Program-made: the position numbers and the translations under genes
Notes under the pieces: generated by a model
Told to the model about the DNA's origin: nothing
Database searches by the model: none
Seen by the model: the letters and a program-made list of their open reading frames with translations, nothing else
Shown here: piece by piece, positions 18,211 through 25,985 of the stretch
Position numbering within the stretch: the first letter of the stretch is position 1
Layout of the letters: the number at the start of each line of letters is the position of its first letter
NCBI GenBank assembly: GCA_025927665.1
Contig: JAICKZ010000002.1
Span: 1 to 33,080, forward strand
Source: Steroidobacteraceae bacterium
Lineage (GTDB): Bacteria > Pseudomonadota > Gammaproteobacteria > Steroidobacterales > Steroidobacteraceae
Direction of reading: 5' to 3'
DNA length: 33,080 bases

Positions 18211-18236
18211 CAGCAAAGAACGATTGATCTTTGCTG
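18211..18236. repeat. Perfect hairpin, 9-bp stem
   Basis: CAGCAAAGA, loop of eight bases, TCTTTGCTG. No T-run follows on either strand. It lies about 75 bases past the stop of the 26-residue protein (minus), so it could end or stabilise that transcript. Confidence 0.5.
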
Positions 18237-18260
18237 CATGGAATTACGGGCAACAGGGTT

Positions 18261-18280
18261 GACATCAGTATACAGATGTC
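18261..18280. promoter_or_regulatory. Near-perfect palindrome, candidate operator
   Basis: GACATC-A-GTATAC-A-GATGTC is dyad-symmetric over 20 bases except for one mismatched pair. The TTGACA hexamer overlaps its left arm (18259-18264) on the plus strand, but no convincing -10 follows. Confidence 0.4.
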
Positions 18281-18309
18281 GATCGTTACGCAATAAATGC
18301 CAGCATCAA

Positions 18310-18390
18310 TTAAAAATGATGCATGAATAGTGCAATCAAAAGAATAATCGAAAGAGGCACACCGAGTAGATACAAAATAATGGAACGCAT
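18310..18390 (-). CDS. 26-residue single-helix membrane miniprotein
   Basis: This gene is too short for the ORF track. The minus strand from the ATG at 18388-18390 encodes MRSIILYLLGVPLSIILLIA followed by LFMHHF and a TAA stop. A perfect Shine-Dalgarno, AGGAG, lies six to seven bases upstream of the ATG. The product is one hydrophobic helix with an N-terminal Arg and a C-terminal His-His. I recall very similar 25-28 residue proteins as widespread, unnamed genes in Proteobacteria. It lies 63 bases after the MscS stop on the same strand and may be co-transcribed with it. Function is unknown; small helical proteins of this type often bind and modulate larger membrane proteins. Confidence 0.75.
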   Translation of the reverse strand: MRSIILYLLGVPLSIILLIALFMHHF

Positions 18391-18453
18391 AGTTATCTCC
18401 TGTTAGTCATCGTTGGTGACTGTCATCGATAGTTAAAAAATATCCGCAAAAAA

Positions 18454-19590
18454 TTACGCATGTTGCTCATGTCCTCCCGACACAGGGAGTTCATTATGCT
18501 GTTGCTTGTCTTTATCTGACCGATCTTTTGGATTCCTTGCGAAATAAACGGTGGTTGCGGGATGCGCAAACTCCACACCGAGTTCCGCAAACTTGCGCAT
18601 CAGCTCGATATTGATCGTTTGTTGAATATCCATATAACGGCTGTAGTCCGCAGATAACACGAAGTACACAACTTCGTACTCCAATGCAGAATCGGTGTAC
18701 TTAGAGAAATGGCTGCGATCAAATCTAGTTCCGGGTTGTGCTTTTACTATTTCTTTAATGATGGAAGCTAATGACTCGACTACTTCAACTGGCGTTTCAA
18801 ATGCAATGTGCAACGTAAATAGCACACGTCGCTCTGATTGACGACCATAGTTGTGTATTCGACTTTTTATTATATCTGCGTTGGACATGATAATTTGCTC
18901 ACCGTCCAAACTGCGTAGGTGCGTGGTTTTTATTCCGATATATTCCACTCCACCCAAAATATTATCAATGATCAAAAAATCACCCACCACAAAAGGTCGA
19001 TCGAAAGCAATGGCTAATGATGCAAGTATATCGCCGAGTACATTCTGTACCGCCAATGCGATGGCGACACCACCTACTCCAAGACCTGCCACCAGTGCAG
19101 TAACACGCACACCAAGATTGTCCAATGTAAGCAACAACACCAATGTCCAGATAGTGGCTTGTGCAATAAATTTGATAATACCAAGAGAACTGATTGCTGC
19201 TAAATTTGCACCTTCATGAACGGCGCTTTTACGACCTAACCAAATTGAAACTCCTGTGGTTATCCATAGACCTGCCTGCCAGAACAATGCAATAGTAATA
19301 AGAGAATTGAGTATCCGATGAATGTCGTTGCTAAGCGTCAACGACTTTGCGCCTAAGTATATGGCTACTACCACAAAAAATAGAACGCGGGTGCGGCTCA
19401 ATATGCCGAAAGGTGTTTCCAGAATTTCTACCTTCGGTGTTGCAACCATCTTCGCATGTTTACTACTGATGATTTGCCGCACCCAGATCATGAGACTCAA
19501 TGACGCAGCAGCGATTAATATTGCAATCGCACCTTCAACTATCCATGCTCGGCTAATCTCATAACCGAAAAGACGAATATTGTCGTTCAT
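18454..19590 (-). CDS. Mechanosensitive ion channel, MscS family
   Basis: The protein has 378 residues. Four N-terminal hydrophobic helices (about 17-40, 70-90, 95-120, 132-155) precede the pore-lining helix VAGLGVGGVAIALAVQNVLG (about 166-186) and the signature ILASLAIAFDRPFVVGDFLI of the beta domain. These are followed by SLDGEQIIMSNADIIKSRIHN and a mixed alpha/beta C-terminus. It opens on membrane tension during hypo-osmotic shock. The extra N-terminal helices place it nearer to YnaI/YbdG-type channels than to the three-helix E. coli MscS. The C-terminus ends in a charged, His-rich tail. It is followed by the 26-residue protein and preceded by a 94-residue gene (67-base gap), a likely operon. 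Confidence 0.93.
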   Translation of the reverse strand: MNDNIRLFGYEISRAWIVEGAIAILIAAASLSLMIWVRQIISSKHAKMVATPKVEILETPFGILSRTRVLFFVVVAIYLGAKSLTLSNDIHRILNSLITIALFWQAGLWITTGVSIWLGRKSAVHEGANLAAISSLGIIKFIAQATIWTLVLLLTLDNLGVRVTALVAGLGVGGVAIALAVQNVLGDILASLAIAFDRPFVVGDFLIIDNILGGVEYIGIKTTHLRSLDGEQIIMSNADIIKSRIHNYGRQSERRVLFTLHIAFETPVEVVESLASIIKEIVKAQPGTRFDRSHFSKYTDSALEYEVVYFVLSADYSRYMDIQQTINIELMRKFAELGVEFAHPATTVYFARNPKDRSDKDKQQHNELPVSGGHEQHA

Positions 19591-19657
19591 TTGTCTTACT
19601 ATTAATTAATGTCAAATGTAACTAACCACTATTACATAGATTGATTACATCTGCAGT

Positions 19658-19942
19658 TCAATGATCTGTCTCATCTCGCTGATGTTTGTCCAAATTTTGT
19701 TGTGCAATTTTAACTCTGCGCAATAATTCACTGCTCTTGTTATCCGGCTCCTGTGTGGTCATATTCTCATCCGATGCACGCAGTTTGGCTTCCAGATCCA
19801 TTCTCCACTGTTCAAGCAATTCCTGCTTTCTTACCGTTGATAATTGCGGTGCAGTTATTAGAATTTCCGGCGTTTCAAAAACGTCTTCCAATTGATTTTT
19901 TTGCAACGATTCGGAATCAGCAAGTGGTGTATTTAAAGTCAT
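19658..19942 (-). CDS. Small soluble hypothetical protein
   Basis: The protein has 94 residues and is hydrophilic and mostly helical. A central segment, LSTVRKQELLEQWRMDLEAK, resembles a helical motif seen in small proteobacterial proteins of unknown function that carry a similar 'ILxxWxxDxxA' pattern near stress genes. That likeness is from memory and weak. The start is well supported by GGAGAAG eight bases before the ATG. It lies upstream of mscS on the same strand and downstream of the beta-barrel gene, with a terminator-like hairpin between them, so it probably begins the mscS transcript. No catalytic motif is visible. Confidence 0.65.
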   Translation of the reverse strand: MTLNTPLADSESLQKNQLEDVFETPEILITAPQLSTVRKQELLEQWRMDLEAKLRASDENMTTQEPDNKSSELLRRVKIAQQNLDKHQRDETDH

Positions 19943-19995
19943 CGATGCTTCTCCACTAACTGCATGATTGGACTACGTCCACTTTAGGTGGACCG

Positions 19996-20030
19996 ATAAA
20001 GAAGGTGTGGCCGCCATTGCAAGCCACACC
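19996..20030 (-). terminator. Intrinsic terminator after the beta-barrel gene
   Basis: On the minus strand, GGTGTGGC and GCCACACC form a perfect 8-bp GC-rich stem (20004-20030) with an 11-base loop. It is followed by TTCTTTAT and begins 27 bases after the stop of the outer-membrane protein gene. Confidence 0.7.
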
Positions 20031-20057
20031 CACTTAGAACTTACTCGTGATAGCTTT

Positions 20058-20666
20058 CTAGAAGCGCCATGCGGCACTTAACCAAAACGCATCAGAGTCA
20101 CGGGCATTTTGAATCTCCACTTTCTCATATTCAGCGCGCAGCTCGACGTGATGAAAAATGACGCCAGAGATACCACCGCCCCATAGAAAGTCATTGCGAC
20201 TATGCTTGGTATCAATACCAGGACCAGGCGAGTCGAAATTAACTCGAGTGTGAACGTCGTAATAATACTCACCGGCCTTGGCGAATAATTCGATCGGACC
20301 TAGCGGCACATGGCCGACAATCGAAGGCGAGAATCCACTTAAATCGACGCGATAATTACCGTTACTTCCAGTCGCAGTGAAAGTATCATTGGGTCGCCCA
20401 AAATCGATATAAGCTGCTTCAACACTTAGGTAAGGCATGAAGCGATAGCCAACGAATGCCTTCCAAGCATTGTCATCAGAGTTGTTAATTGAACTTACTG
20501 CATTGTCCACATCGTTAAGATGTTTTATGCGTAAATTGAATTGGCCTACACCGACACCCACATAGGGGCCAGTCGGGTTAATGTCATCGCGCATTTCTGC
20601 ACTCGCGGATAATGCACTCAAACTCAATCCGATCAATACCACACTGGGAAATATAAATGCTTTCAT
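20058..20666 (-). CDS. Outer-membrane beta-barrel protein (OmpW/OmpA-barrel type)
   Basis: The protein is 202 residues from the ATG at 20666, preceded by AAGGGG; the track start adds six residues without need. A signal peptide is clear (MKAFIFPSVVLIGLSLSALS followed by ASA-EM). The mature part begins PTGPYVGVGVGQFNL, then alternates amphipathic strands (WKAFVGYRFMPYLSVEAAYI, VELRAEYEKVEI) and ends LSAAWRF with the C-terminal phenylalanine needed for BAM insertion. This matches eight-stranded barrels of the Omp_b-brl class. Function is unknown; relatives are small-molecule pores or structural proteins. An inverted repeat lies 53-67 bases upstream of the start. Confidence 0.85.
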   Translation of the reverse strand: MKAFIFPSVVLIGLSLSALSASAEMRDDINPTGPYVGVGVGQFNLRIKHLNDVDNAVSSINNSDDNAWKAFVGYRFMPYLSVEAAYIDFGRPNDTFTATGSNGNYRVDLSGFSPSIVGHVPLGPIELFAKAGEYYYDVHTRVNFDSPGPGIDTKHSRNDFLWGGGISGVIFHHVELRAEYEKVEIQNARDSDAFWLSAAWRF

Positions 20667-20718
20667 GTCGTGCCCCTTGCTCATGAACTAAAGATAATCG
20701 ATTTGAAATTCCATAACG

Positions 20719-20733
20719 TGGTTCAGAGAACCA
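20719..20733. promoter_or_regulatory. Inverted repeat upstream of the beta-barrel gene
   Basis: TGGTTC-AGA-GAACCA is a perfect 6-bp dyad with a 3-base centre, 53-67 bases before the ATG. It could be an operator or a leader hairpin. The rest of the 258-base gap (20667-20924) shows nothing I can name. Confidence 0.45.
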
Positions 20734-20924
20734 TGCTAAAGAACATCATCTCGACTCACAGCTTGCGCGGCGCAACAAATTTGATCAATGCATGGACATC
20801 CGACGATTTCGTAGGAGTATAAGTCCGTTACAGTCACTCAGTTCTTACTTGTCATGGCAGACATGCTGTTCACCGATATTAATCAAACAAGCAATAGCTA
20901 CATCTAGATTATAGGTGCATTGTG

Positions 20925-22715
20925 CTAAAGAGCATCTTCCCATGAACAACTTAAACGCACCGCTGCATTGATGATTCCAACCATGCTGTAGGTTTGTGGA
21001 TAGTTTCCCCACAACTCGTTGGTGACAGGGTTTATATCTTCTGACAATAGACCAAGGGAATTACATTTGGACAAGATGTTATCGAACAGATCTCGCGCCT
21101 CTTCAGTTCTGCCTACTGCCGCCAATGCATTGATGTACCAAAACGTGCAAATGTTGAAAGCATTCTCCGGCTTACCAAAGTCATCGGCATTCACGTAACG
21201 AAAAAAATATTTATCACGACGTAGATGACGTTCAAGATGATTGATGGTGGAAATAAACTTAGGGTCTTTGGCATCGACGAAATTAAGTTCAGCAAGCAGC
21301 AGTACACTGGCATCCAACGAAGGTGTATTCCATGCCTCTGTGAATGTTCCTAACTTTTCATCCCAGGTGGCATCCATGATGCGCTTGTGCATCGTATTTG
21401 CACGCTCACGCCAGAAGTGCTCGCGGTCCGATAATTTAAGATAGTGCGCAATTCGTGCCAATCTATCCACACCCGCCCAACACATGACACTAGGAAATGT
21501 ATGCAATCGCGCGCGGCCACGATACTCCCAAATTCCCGCATCTGGTTTGTCGTAGCATTGCCAGCACATGTCACCGGCAAATTCCAATTGACGAAATGTT
21601 TCTGCATCAGCGGGGCTGGCCAAGCGTTGGTCAAAGAACGATTGCATCGCGGCAAGTATGACTGCGCCATAAACATCATGCTGCACTTGCTCAAAGGCTT
21701 GATTACCTATTCGCACAGGACCCATACCACGATAGCCTGATAACTGCGGCAAAATAACTTCGGTAAGTTCAGCTTCTCCACTAATACCGTATACGGGCTG
21801 CAGCGGTTCAACACGCCGCGCCGCAAACACATTATTGATATAACGCAAGTAACCTTCCATGGTTCGCGTCGCACCCAAACGATTCAACGCATGAATGGTG
21901 AAATAACTATCACGCAACCAACAATAACGATAATCCCAATTTCTACCGCTGTCTGCTGATTCTGGAATCGACGTTGTAATTGCGGCCAGCACCGCGCCAC
22001 TGTCTTCAAAGCTGCATAGCTTCAACGTAATGGCAGAGCGAATGACTGCTTCCTGCCATTCAAACGGCACGGCCAATCCTCGTGTCCAATTACTCCAATA
22101 TCTGCGTGTCTCTTCGAGAAATCGCGATGCCATCGTCCCGATATTTTCTGGAATTGTTTCATCTGCACTGATAATAAAATCTAGTTTTTCATGCAACACA
22201 ATAGGTCGCTCTTCCATCAACGAGTTCAAAGACATGTCAGTGCTAATACGCCATGTCATGTTGGTGGCCTCGAAGCGTAAATGATTATTGCCTATATGGC
22301 GTGGCGCAACAGATTTACCGTAATTCGTCATGGGTCTTAAACGTGCAATGACGGTTGGTCGTCCGGAAAGCTGTTCGACAATTCTTATCGCAGTGCCGGG
22401 ACGAAAATTTCTTCCGAATTGCTGAAAGCGCGGACAGAAATCTATAATGCGAATCTGCGCGCCTCTCGAATCAGTTAAGATAGTTTGTAGAATTGCAGTA
22501 TTACGTTCATAACGTTGTTCACTTTGAATACAATCGACCAACTCAACAGTGAAAAAACCATTTTTATCTGCCACTGAATCATTGCGCAGTAAAGAACAAA
22601 ATACTGGATCACCATCCGGTCGCGGCAAACATAACCACACATAACATCCATTGCGATCAATCAATGCGCTGATCTGACAATTTCCGATCACGCCTAAATC
22701 TAAAGTACTGGCCAT
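20925..22715 (-). CDS. Glycoside hydrolase family 15 (glucoamylase/trehalase-like)
   Basis: The protein is 596 residues from the ATG at 22715, which has AAGGA about seven bases upstream; the track start at 22748 lacks one. The N-terminal beta-sandwich starts LGVIGNCQISALIDRNGCYV and WLCLPRPDGDPVF, standard for bacterial cytoplasmic GH15 proteins. The (alpha/alpha)6 barrel has NWDYRYCWLRDSYFTI (about 260-280) and the catalytic-glutamate segment GLLSEDINPVTNELWGNYPQ near the C-terminus. No signal peptide is present, so it acts in the cytoplasm. Family members hydrolyse alpha-1,4 glucans or trehalose. With glgX and treY nearby, either would fit; the sequence alone does not decide. Confidence 0.9.
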   Translation of the reverse strand: MASTLDLGVIGNCQISALIDRNGCYVWLCLPRPDGDPVFCSLLRNDSVADKNGFFTVELVDCIQSEQRYERNTAILQTILTDSRGAQIRIIDFCPRFQQFGRNFRPGTAIRIVEQLSGRPTVIARLRPMTNYGKSVAPRHIGNNHLRFEATNMTWRISTDMSLNSLMEERPIVLHEKLDFIISADETIPENIGTMASRFLEETRRYWSNWTRGLAVPFEWQEAVIRSAITLKLCSFEDSGAVLAAITTSIPESADSGRNWDYRYCWLRDSYFTIHALNRLGATRTMEGYLRYINNVFAARRVEPLQPVYGISGEAELTEVILPQLSGYRGMGPVRIGNQAFEQVQHDVYGAVILAAMQSFFDQRLASPADAETFRQLEFAGDMCWQCYDKPDAGIWEYRGRARLHTFPSVMCWAGVDRLARIAHYLKLSDREHFWRERANTMHKRIMDATWDEKLGTFTEAWNTPSLDASVLLLAELNFVDAKDPKFISTINHLERHLRRDKYFFRYVNADDFGKPENAFNICTFWYINALAAVGRTEEARDLFDNILSKCNSLGLLSEDINPVTNELWGNYPQTYSMVGIINAAVRLSCSWEDAL

Positions 22716-22835
22716 TTTGGTTTCCTTGATTAAATTTGAAACCATCAACTTTCAAGTTCGATTTGATTTCGCTTCAAAGCTTGATTATGCACGATATTCG
22801 CTTTTTATTTTACAACACAAGGTATTCTAGAAAAT

Positions 22836-24272
22836 CTACTTAGCAGGAACCTGAGAACGGGCAACACGCCAAACGCGATTACCAACATCATCTGCTACTA
22901 GCACCGCGCCTTGCTTATCGACAGCTACACCGACAGGTCGACCTCGAGCTTCTCCATCTTCATTGAGAAAGCCCGTGAGCACATCTTCTGGCATTCCATT
23001 GGGATAACCATTCTTGAATGCAACAAAAACCACCCGGTAACCAGCGAACACTGATCGGTTCCACGAACCATGCTGACCAATAAATGCACCGTTGCGATAA
23101 TGTGCCGGTAATAAATCGGACGAATAAAAACATAAGCCTAACGATGCAGTGTGACTACCCAATGCGTAGTCAGGTGCAATAGCCTGTGCCACACGTTCAG
23201 GTGCGGGTGGTTTAACGCGTGAATCTACATGCTGACCAAAATAGCTATAAGGCCATCCATAAAAGGCGCCTTCTTTCACTTCCGTCATGTAATCAGGCAC
23301 CAAGTTATCTCCCAATTCATCACGCTCATTGACCACCGTCCACAATGCACCTGATTGGGGATTCCATGCGAGCCCAACCGGATTGCGTAAACCGGTTGCA
23401 AAGGAACGCAGCTTGTTGGTGGCAAGAGAAAGTTCGAAGATAGCAGCGCGGTTCGTTTCTTTATCGATACCGTTTTCGCCTGCATTGCTATTCGAGCCGA
23501 CCGTTACATATAAACGAGTACCGTCGGTGCTGGCAATTATGTTTTTAGTCCAATGATGATTCAGTGTACCGGCAGGCAGATCAACCACTTTGCTACCGGA
23601 TTCATCAAGATGCAATGCGCCTTGAACATAGTGAAACTTCATCACCGCATCAGTATTAGCAACATATAAGTTATTACCAATCAGAGCCATACCCAGTGGT
23701 GAATTTAATCCCTGAATAAACGTAGTTTTGATTTCTGCAACACCATCATGATTTGCATCGCGTAATAAAATAATTCGGTTAGGGCTGTCGACACCGGCAC
23801 CGACTTTCTTCATAATTTTATTTCGCACCTTTGCCTTGATGCCTTTATTCTCATCCGGTCGTTCAGGTGCATTAGACTCCGCAACCAACACATCGCCATT
23901 AGGCAGCACATATAGCCAGCGCGGATGATCAAGATCTGTGGCATATGAATTAACAGAAAGCCCGGCAACTGCAGTGGGTTTCTCATTATATTTCCATCCC
24001 ACCACTTTCGCAGTATGTACGGTTGGAAATAACGATGTATGCGGTTGTATGAGTACAGGATGAGGGCCGACATCGCCATGATCGCCATGATCGCCATTGG
24101 AAGCACCTTCATTACTTATTCCTGTATCAGCATGACAATTCTGCATTGCTGCAAAACTGCCAAACAATACGATGCAATAATTTATTAGTTGCTTTGCATT
24201 TATAAAACGCAAGCCACCGCGCTCACTCCCGCCCATATTAAGTTCGCAAACACCACCGTTGTTTTTACACAT
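22836..24272 (-). CDS. PQQ-dependent sugar dehydrogenase, sorbosone dehydrogenase-like
   Basis: The protein is 478 residues from the ATG at 24272, chosen because AAGGAAG lies seven bases upstream; the track start at 24314 is a TTG overlapping the previous stop. A hydrophobic segment (about residues 30-50) ending NCHA suggests a signal peptide with a long N-region and periplasmic location. The six-bladed propeller has [29 protein letters not shown] with the likely catalytic histidine, [44 protein letters not shown] and [14 protein letters not shown]. It would oxidise a sugar or aldose and pass electrons to the respiratory chain. No PQQ biosynthesis genes are in view. A GDH tripeptide repeat sits after the signal. 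Confidence 0.9.
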   Translation of the reverse strand: MCKNNGGVCELNMGGSERGGLRFINAKQLINYCIVLFGSFAAMQNCHADTGISNEGASNGDHGDHGDVGPHPVLIQPHTSLFPTVHTAKVVGWKYNEKPTAVAGLSVNSYATDLDHPRWLYVLPNGDVLVAESNAPERPDENKGIKAKVRNKIMKKVGAGVDSPNRIILLRDANHDGVAEIKTTFIQGLNSPLGMALIGNNLYVANTDAVMKFHYVQGALHLDESGSKVVDLPAGTLNHHWTKNIIASTDGTRLYVTVGSNSNAGENGIDKETNRAAIFELSLATNKLRSFATGLRNPVGLAWNPQSGALWTVVNERDELGDNLVPDYMTEVKEGAFYGWPYSYFGQHVDSRVKPPAPERVAQAIAPDYALGSHTASLGLCFYSSDLLPAHYRNGAFIGQHGSWNRSVFAGYRVVFVAFKNGYPNGMPEDVLTGFLNEDGEARGRPVGVAVDKQGAVLVADDVGNRVWRVARSQVPAK

Positions 24273-24310
24273 GCAAACTTCCTTATTCATTATATATGTA
24301 AAATTTGGAA

Positions 24311-24499
24311 TCAAGCGGATGTGGTGCTGGGTCGATTTGATGACTGAACAAGCTTTCGTCCATAGTAATCTGCAAGGCGTTCCGCAGCATCACGCAGCTT
24401 TGCCTCCAGACGCTCTGCTTCCAAAGGATCAGGCGTAACTCTTGGGTTAAAAACATAAGGGCCTTTGGATTTAAGCAATTGTGCGTTGTTCATTTTCAT
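24311..24499 (-). CDS. 62-residue hypothetical protein
   Basis: This is a short hydrophilic protein. A Pro-containing N-terminal part ([20 protein letters not shown]) is followed by a charged helix ([19 protein letters not shown]) and a Ser/Thr tail. No membrane segment or motif of known function is seen. It lies directly upstream of the PQQ dehydrogenase on the same strand, 38 bases from the chosen start of that gene, so the two are likely co-transcribed. Two ATGs (24499 and 24493) are possible and neither has a good ribosome site. Codon-like pattern and context favour a real gene. Function unknown. Confidence 0.55.
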   Translation of the reverse strand: MKMNNAQLLKSKGPYVFNPRVTPDPLEAERLEAKLRDAAERLADYYGRKLVQSSNRPSTTSA

Positions 24500-24660
24500 A
24501 TGCTTTTACTTTCGTACTCGTTGAGTGACTCCGGCTTTCGTTGATGCGGTCGCATTGTGCAATCCCATCGTCGACAATTCTAAAATAATTGTTTTTCCGG
24601 GATAATCTAAACGGCTGGTGGAGAGTGTTGATGTCAGTCAATTCTTACGAGCACTATAAG

Positions 24661-24689
24661 TATAAAAACACGTAGCCTGAATGCTACAT
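24661..24689 (-). terminator. Intrinsic terminator overlapping the regulator stop
   Basis: On the minus strand, ATGTAGC / GCTACGT form a 7-bp stem (one G-T pair) with a 6-base loop, followed by GTTTTTATA. The stop codon of the Crp-like gene lies inside the stem. Confidence 0.65.
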
Positions 24690-25487
24690 CTGTAGTGACG
24701 CACGGCCATACGTCATATTCATTGCTTCATAACAATGACGTTGTCCTGCGTTGCGCTCCAACTCTGATCGATCCAAAAAAATGATCTTTCCACGCTGACA
24801 TTTAATCGCGCCAAGAGATTGTAATTTTCCCATTGCCTCTGAAATAGTTTCGCGCCTTACACCCAACATGGATGCGATCAATTCATGTGTGATTTTTAAC
24901 TCATTGGTTGGTGAACGACCCAGACGCTCCAATAGCCACTGCGCCAAAATCTGTGTTATCGAACTACGTCGTCCACCAACGGCTTTGTGTGCCAACAAAG
25001 CAAACTGTGTATTCGTATAAGACATAAGTAATTGTGGCAATTCACCACCTTGACTGACGGCATCGCGAATGTCTTGCACTCTAATTCTGTATGCATAGCC
25101 GCCACTCTGAACCACGGCTCTGCATAACGCACGTTCACCCATGCCCCACCACATGCCGATCATTCCTTCATGTCCAATTACTGCCATTTCTGTGGTAGCG
25201 CCATTACTCATCACATACAAAAGCGACACAATCGCAGTGGTTGGGAAATAAACATAGGGAACCGTATCACCACAATCAAATAGTGTTTTCATTTCCGCGA
25301 AACGCACCAACTCAGGATAATGCAAGGCTGTATCCAAAGTGGTTCTTTGCAAGCTGGCCAATAAATCGTTGGCGATTACCTTACGCGAGACAATGTGTTG
25401 TTCATGCAATCGTGTATTAACGATAGCTTTGGCATTATGCGAATGGAGGGATTCTTCTTGCGTAACATATCGGTTTTGAATATGCAT
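24684..25487 (-). CDS. Crp/Fnr-family transcriptional regulator
   Basis: The protein has 267 residues. After a roughly 35-residue N-terminus there is a cyclic-nucleotide-binding-type beta barrel (PYVYFPTTAIVSLLYVM, EMAVIGHEGMIGMWWGMG, RAVVQSGGYAYRI), followed by a winged HTH with the recognition segment ELIASMLGVRRETISEAMGK (about 205-225). The four iron-sulphur cysteines of FNR are absent, so it is not an oxygen-sensing FNR of that kind. The barrel belongs to the common proteobacterial subgroup whose ligand is unknown. It ends at a terminator and is therefore a separate transcript from the PQQ gene group. Targets are not evident, but stress genes nearby are candidates. Confidence 0.9.
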   Translation of the reverse strand: MHIQNRYVTQEESLHSHNAKAIVNTRLHEQHIVSRKVIANDLLASLQRTTLDTALHYPELVRFAEMKTLFDCGDTVPYVYFPTTAIVSLLYVMSNGATTEMAVIGHEGMIGMWWGMGERALCRAVVQSGGYAYRIRVQDIRDAVSQGGELPQLLMSYTNTQFALLAHKAVGGRRSSITQILAQWLLERLGRSPTNELKITHELIASMLGVRRETISEAMGKLQSLGAIKCQRGKIIFLDRSELERNAGQRHCYEAMNMTYGRASLQM

Positions 25488-25985
25488 TTTTGTACTCGGT
25501 GATGGTTGTTAACGACAGTGCAGAAGCCACGCATTAACCTTAGCTAATACTATTGTCAGTACGCGTAAGCATGACCACGAGACCGACATCGGTGTAATTG
25601 CCTAGAGACTGTCAGATCAAACTGACCGATTCACTAATTATGTGAGTGTTTTTATCAATACCAATTTATCAATCACCACAATGATAAAACATAGGATAGG
25701 CATCGCCCTCCAGGCTTCTGCATGTCACATTCAAATACTGCGATAGCGGCAATCATTCGATTCACAACAAGTGCACCGATAAAATTGCATGGGCTTATCG
25801 AGGGTATTTTCGTAAGTACAAATCGGGCCGTTGCGTGCTCAAACATCGGCAATCAATTGTATGAGCCGATGGAATTAAATCCATCGGCTCAATAAGCTTC
25901 GCTTTAATCATGCGACTTTCGATTATCAATCTATTAATAGTAAAACCCGCAACGAAGTAGCGAAGATATCAATAGTAGTCATTCG
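25488..25985. other. Long gene-free stretch with a perfect hairpin
   Basis: These 498 bases lie between the BON lipoprotein stop and the Crp-like start. A 57-codon plus-strand ORF (25722-25895) has no ribosome site and no familiar sequence. The strongest element is the 12-bp inverted repeat at 25862-25891. I find no tRNA, riboswitch or known small RNA, although the size leaves room for a non-coding RNA. Confidence 0.5.
25862..25891. repeat. Perfect inverted repeat, 12-bp stem, 6-base loop
   Basis: TGAGCCGATGGA, loop ATTAAA, TCCATCGGCTCA. It lies about 95 bases past the BON gene stop (minus). No T-run follows on either strand, so it may be a factor-dependent terminator, an mRNA-stabilising hairpin, part of a small RNA or an operator. 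Confidence 0.65.

Larger units (their letters stand above)
17993..18309. other. Gene-free stretch upstream of the LuxR-type regulator
   Basis: These 317 bases are unusually rich in repeats. They hold a direct repeat (18044-18066), an inverted repeat TGTAAG/CTTACA (18117-18134), a 9-bp hairpin (18211-18236) and a near-perfect 20-base palindrome (18261-18280). The regulator promoter must lie in the left part; TACAAT just before the ribosome site at about 18005-18010 is a possible -10. No ORF is recognised. Confidence 0.5.

Noticed and set aside
24631-24675. 14-codon ORF with GGAG upstream (MSVNSYEHYKYKNT)
   Set aside because: Too short to support, overlaps the terminator of the Crp-like gene and leads to no downstream gene on the plus strand.
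24684-25487. Calling the Crp-like regulator a true FNR
   Set aside because: The N-terminal cysteine cluster needed for the iron-sulphur centre is absent.
25722-25895. 57-codon plus-strand ORF in the long gap
   Set aside because: No ribosome site, no familiar motif, and its 3' end is the perfect inverted repeat, which argues for a structural rather than coding role.
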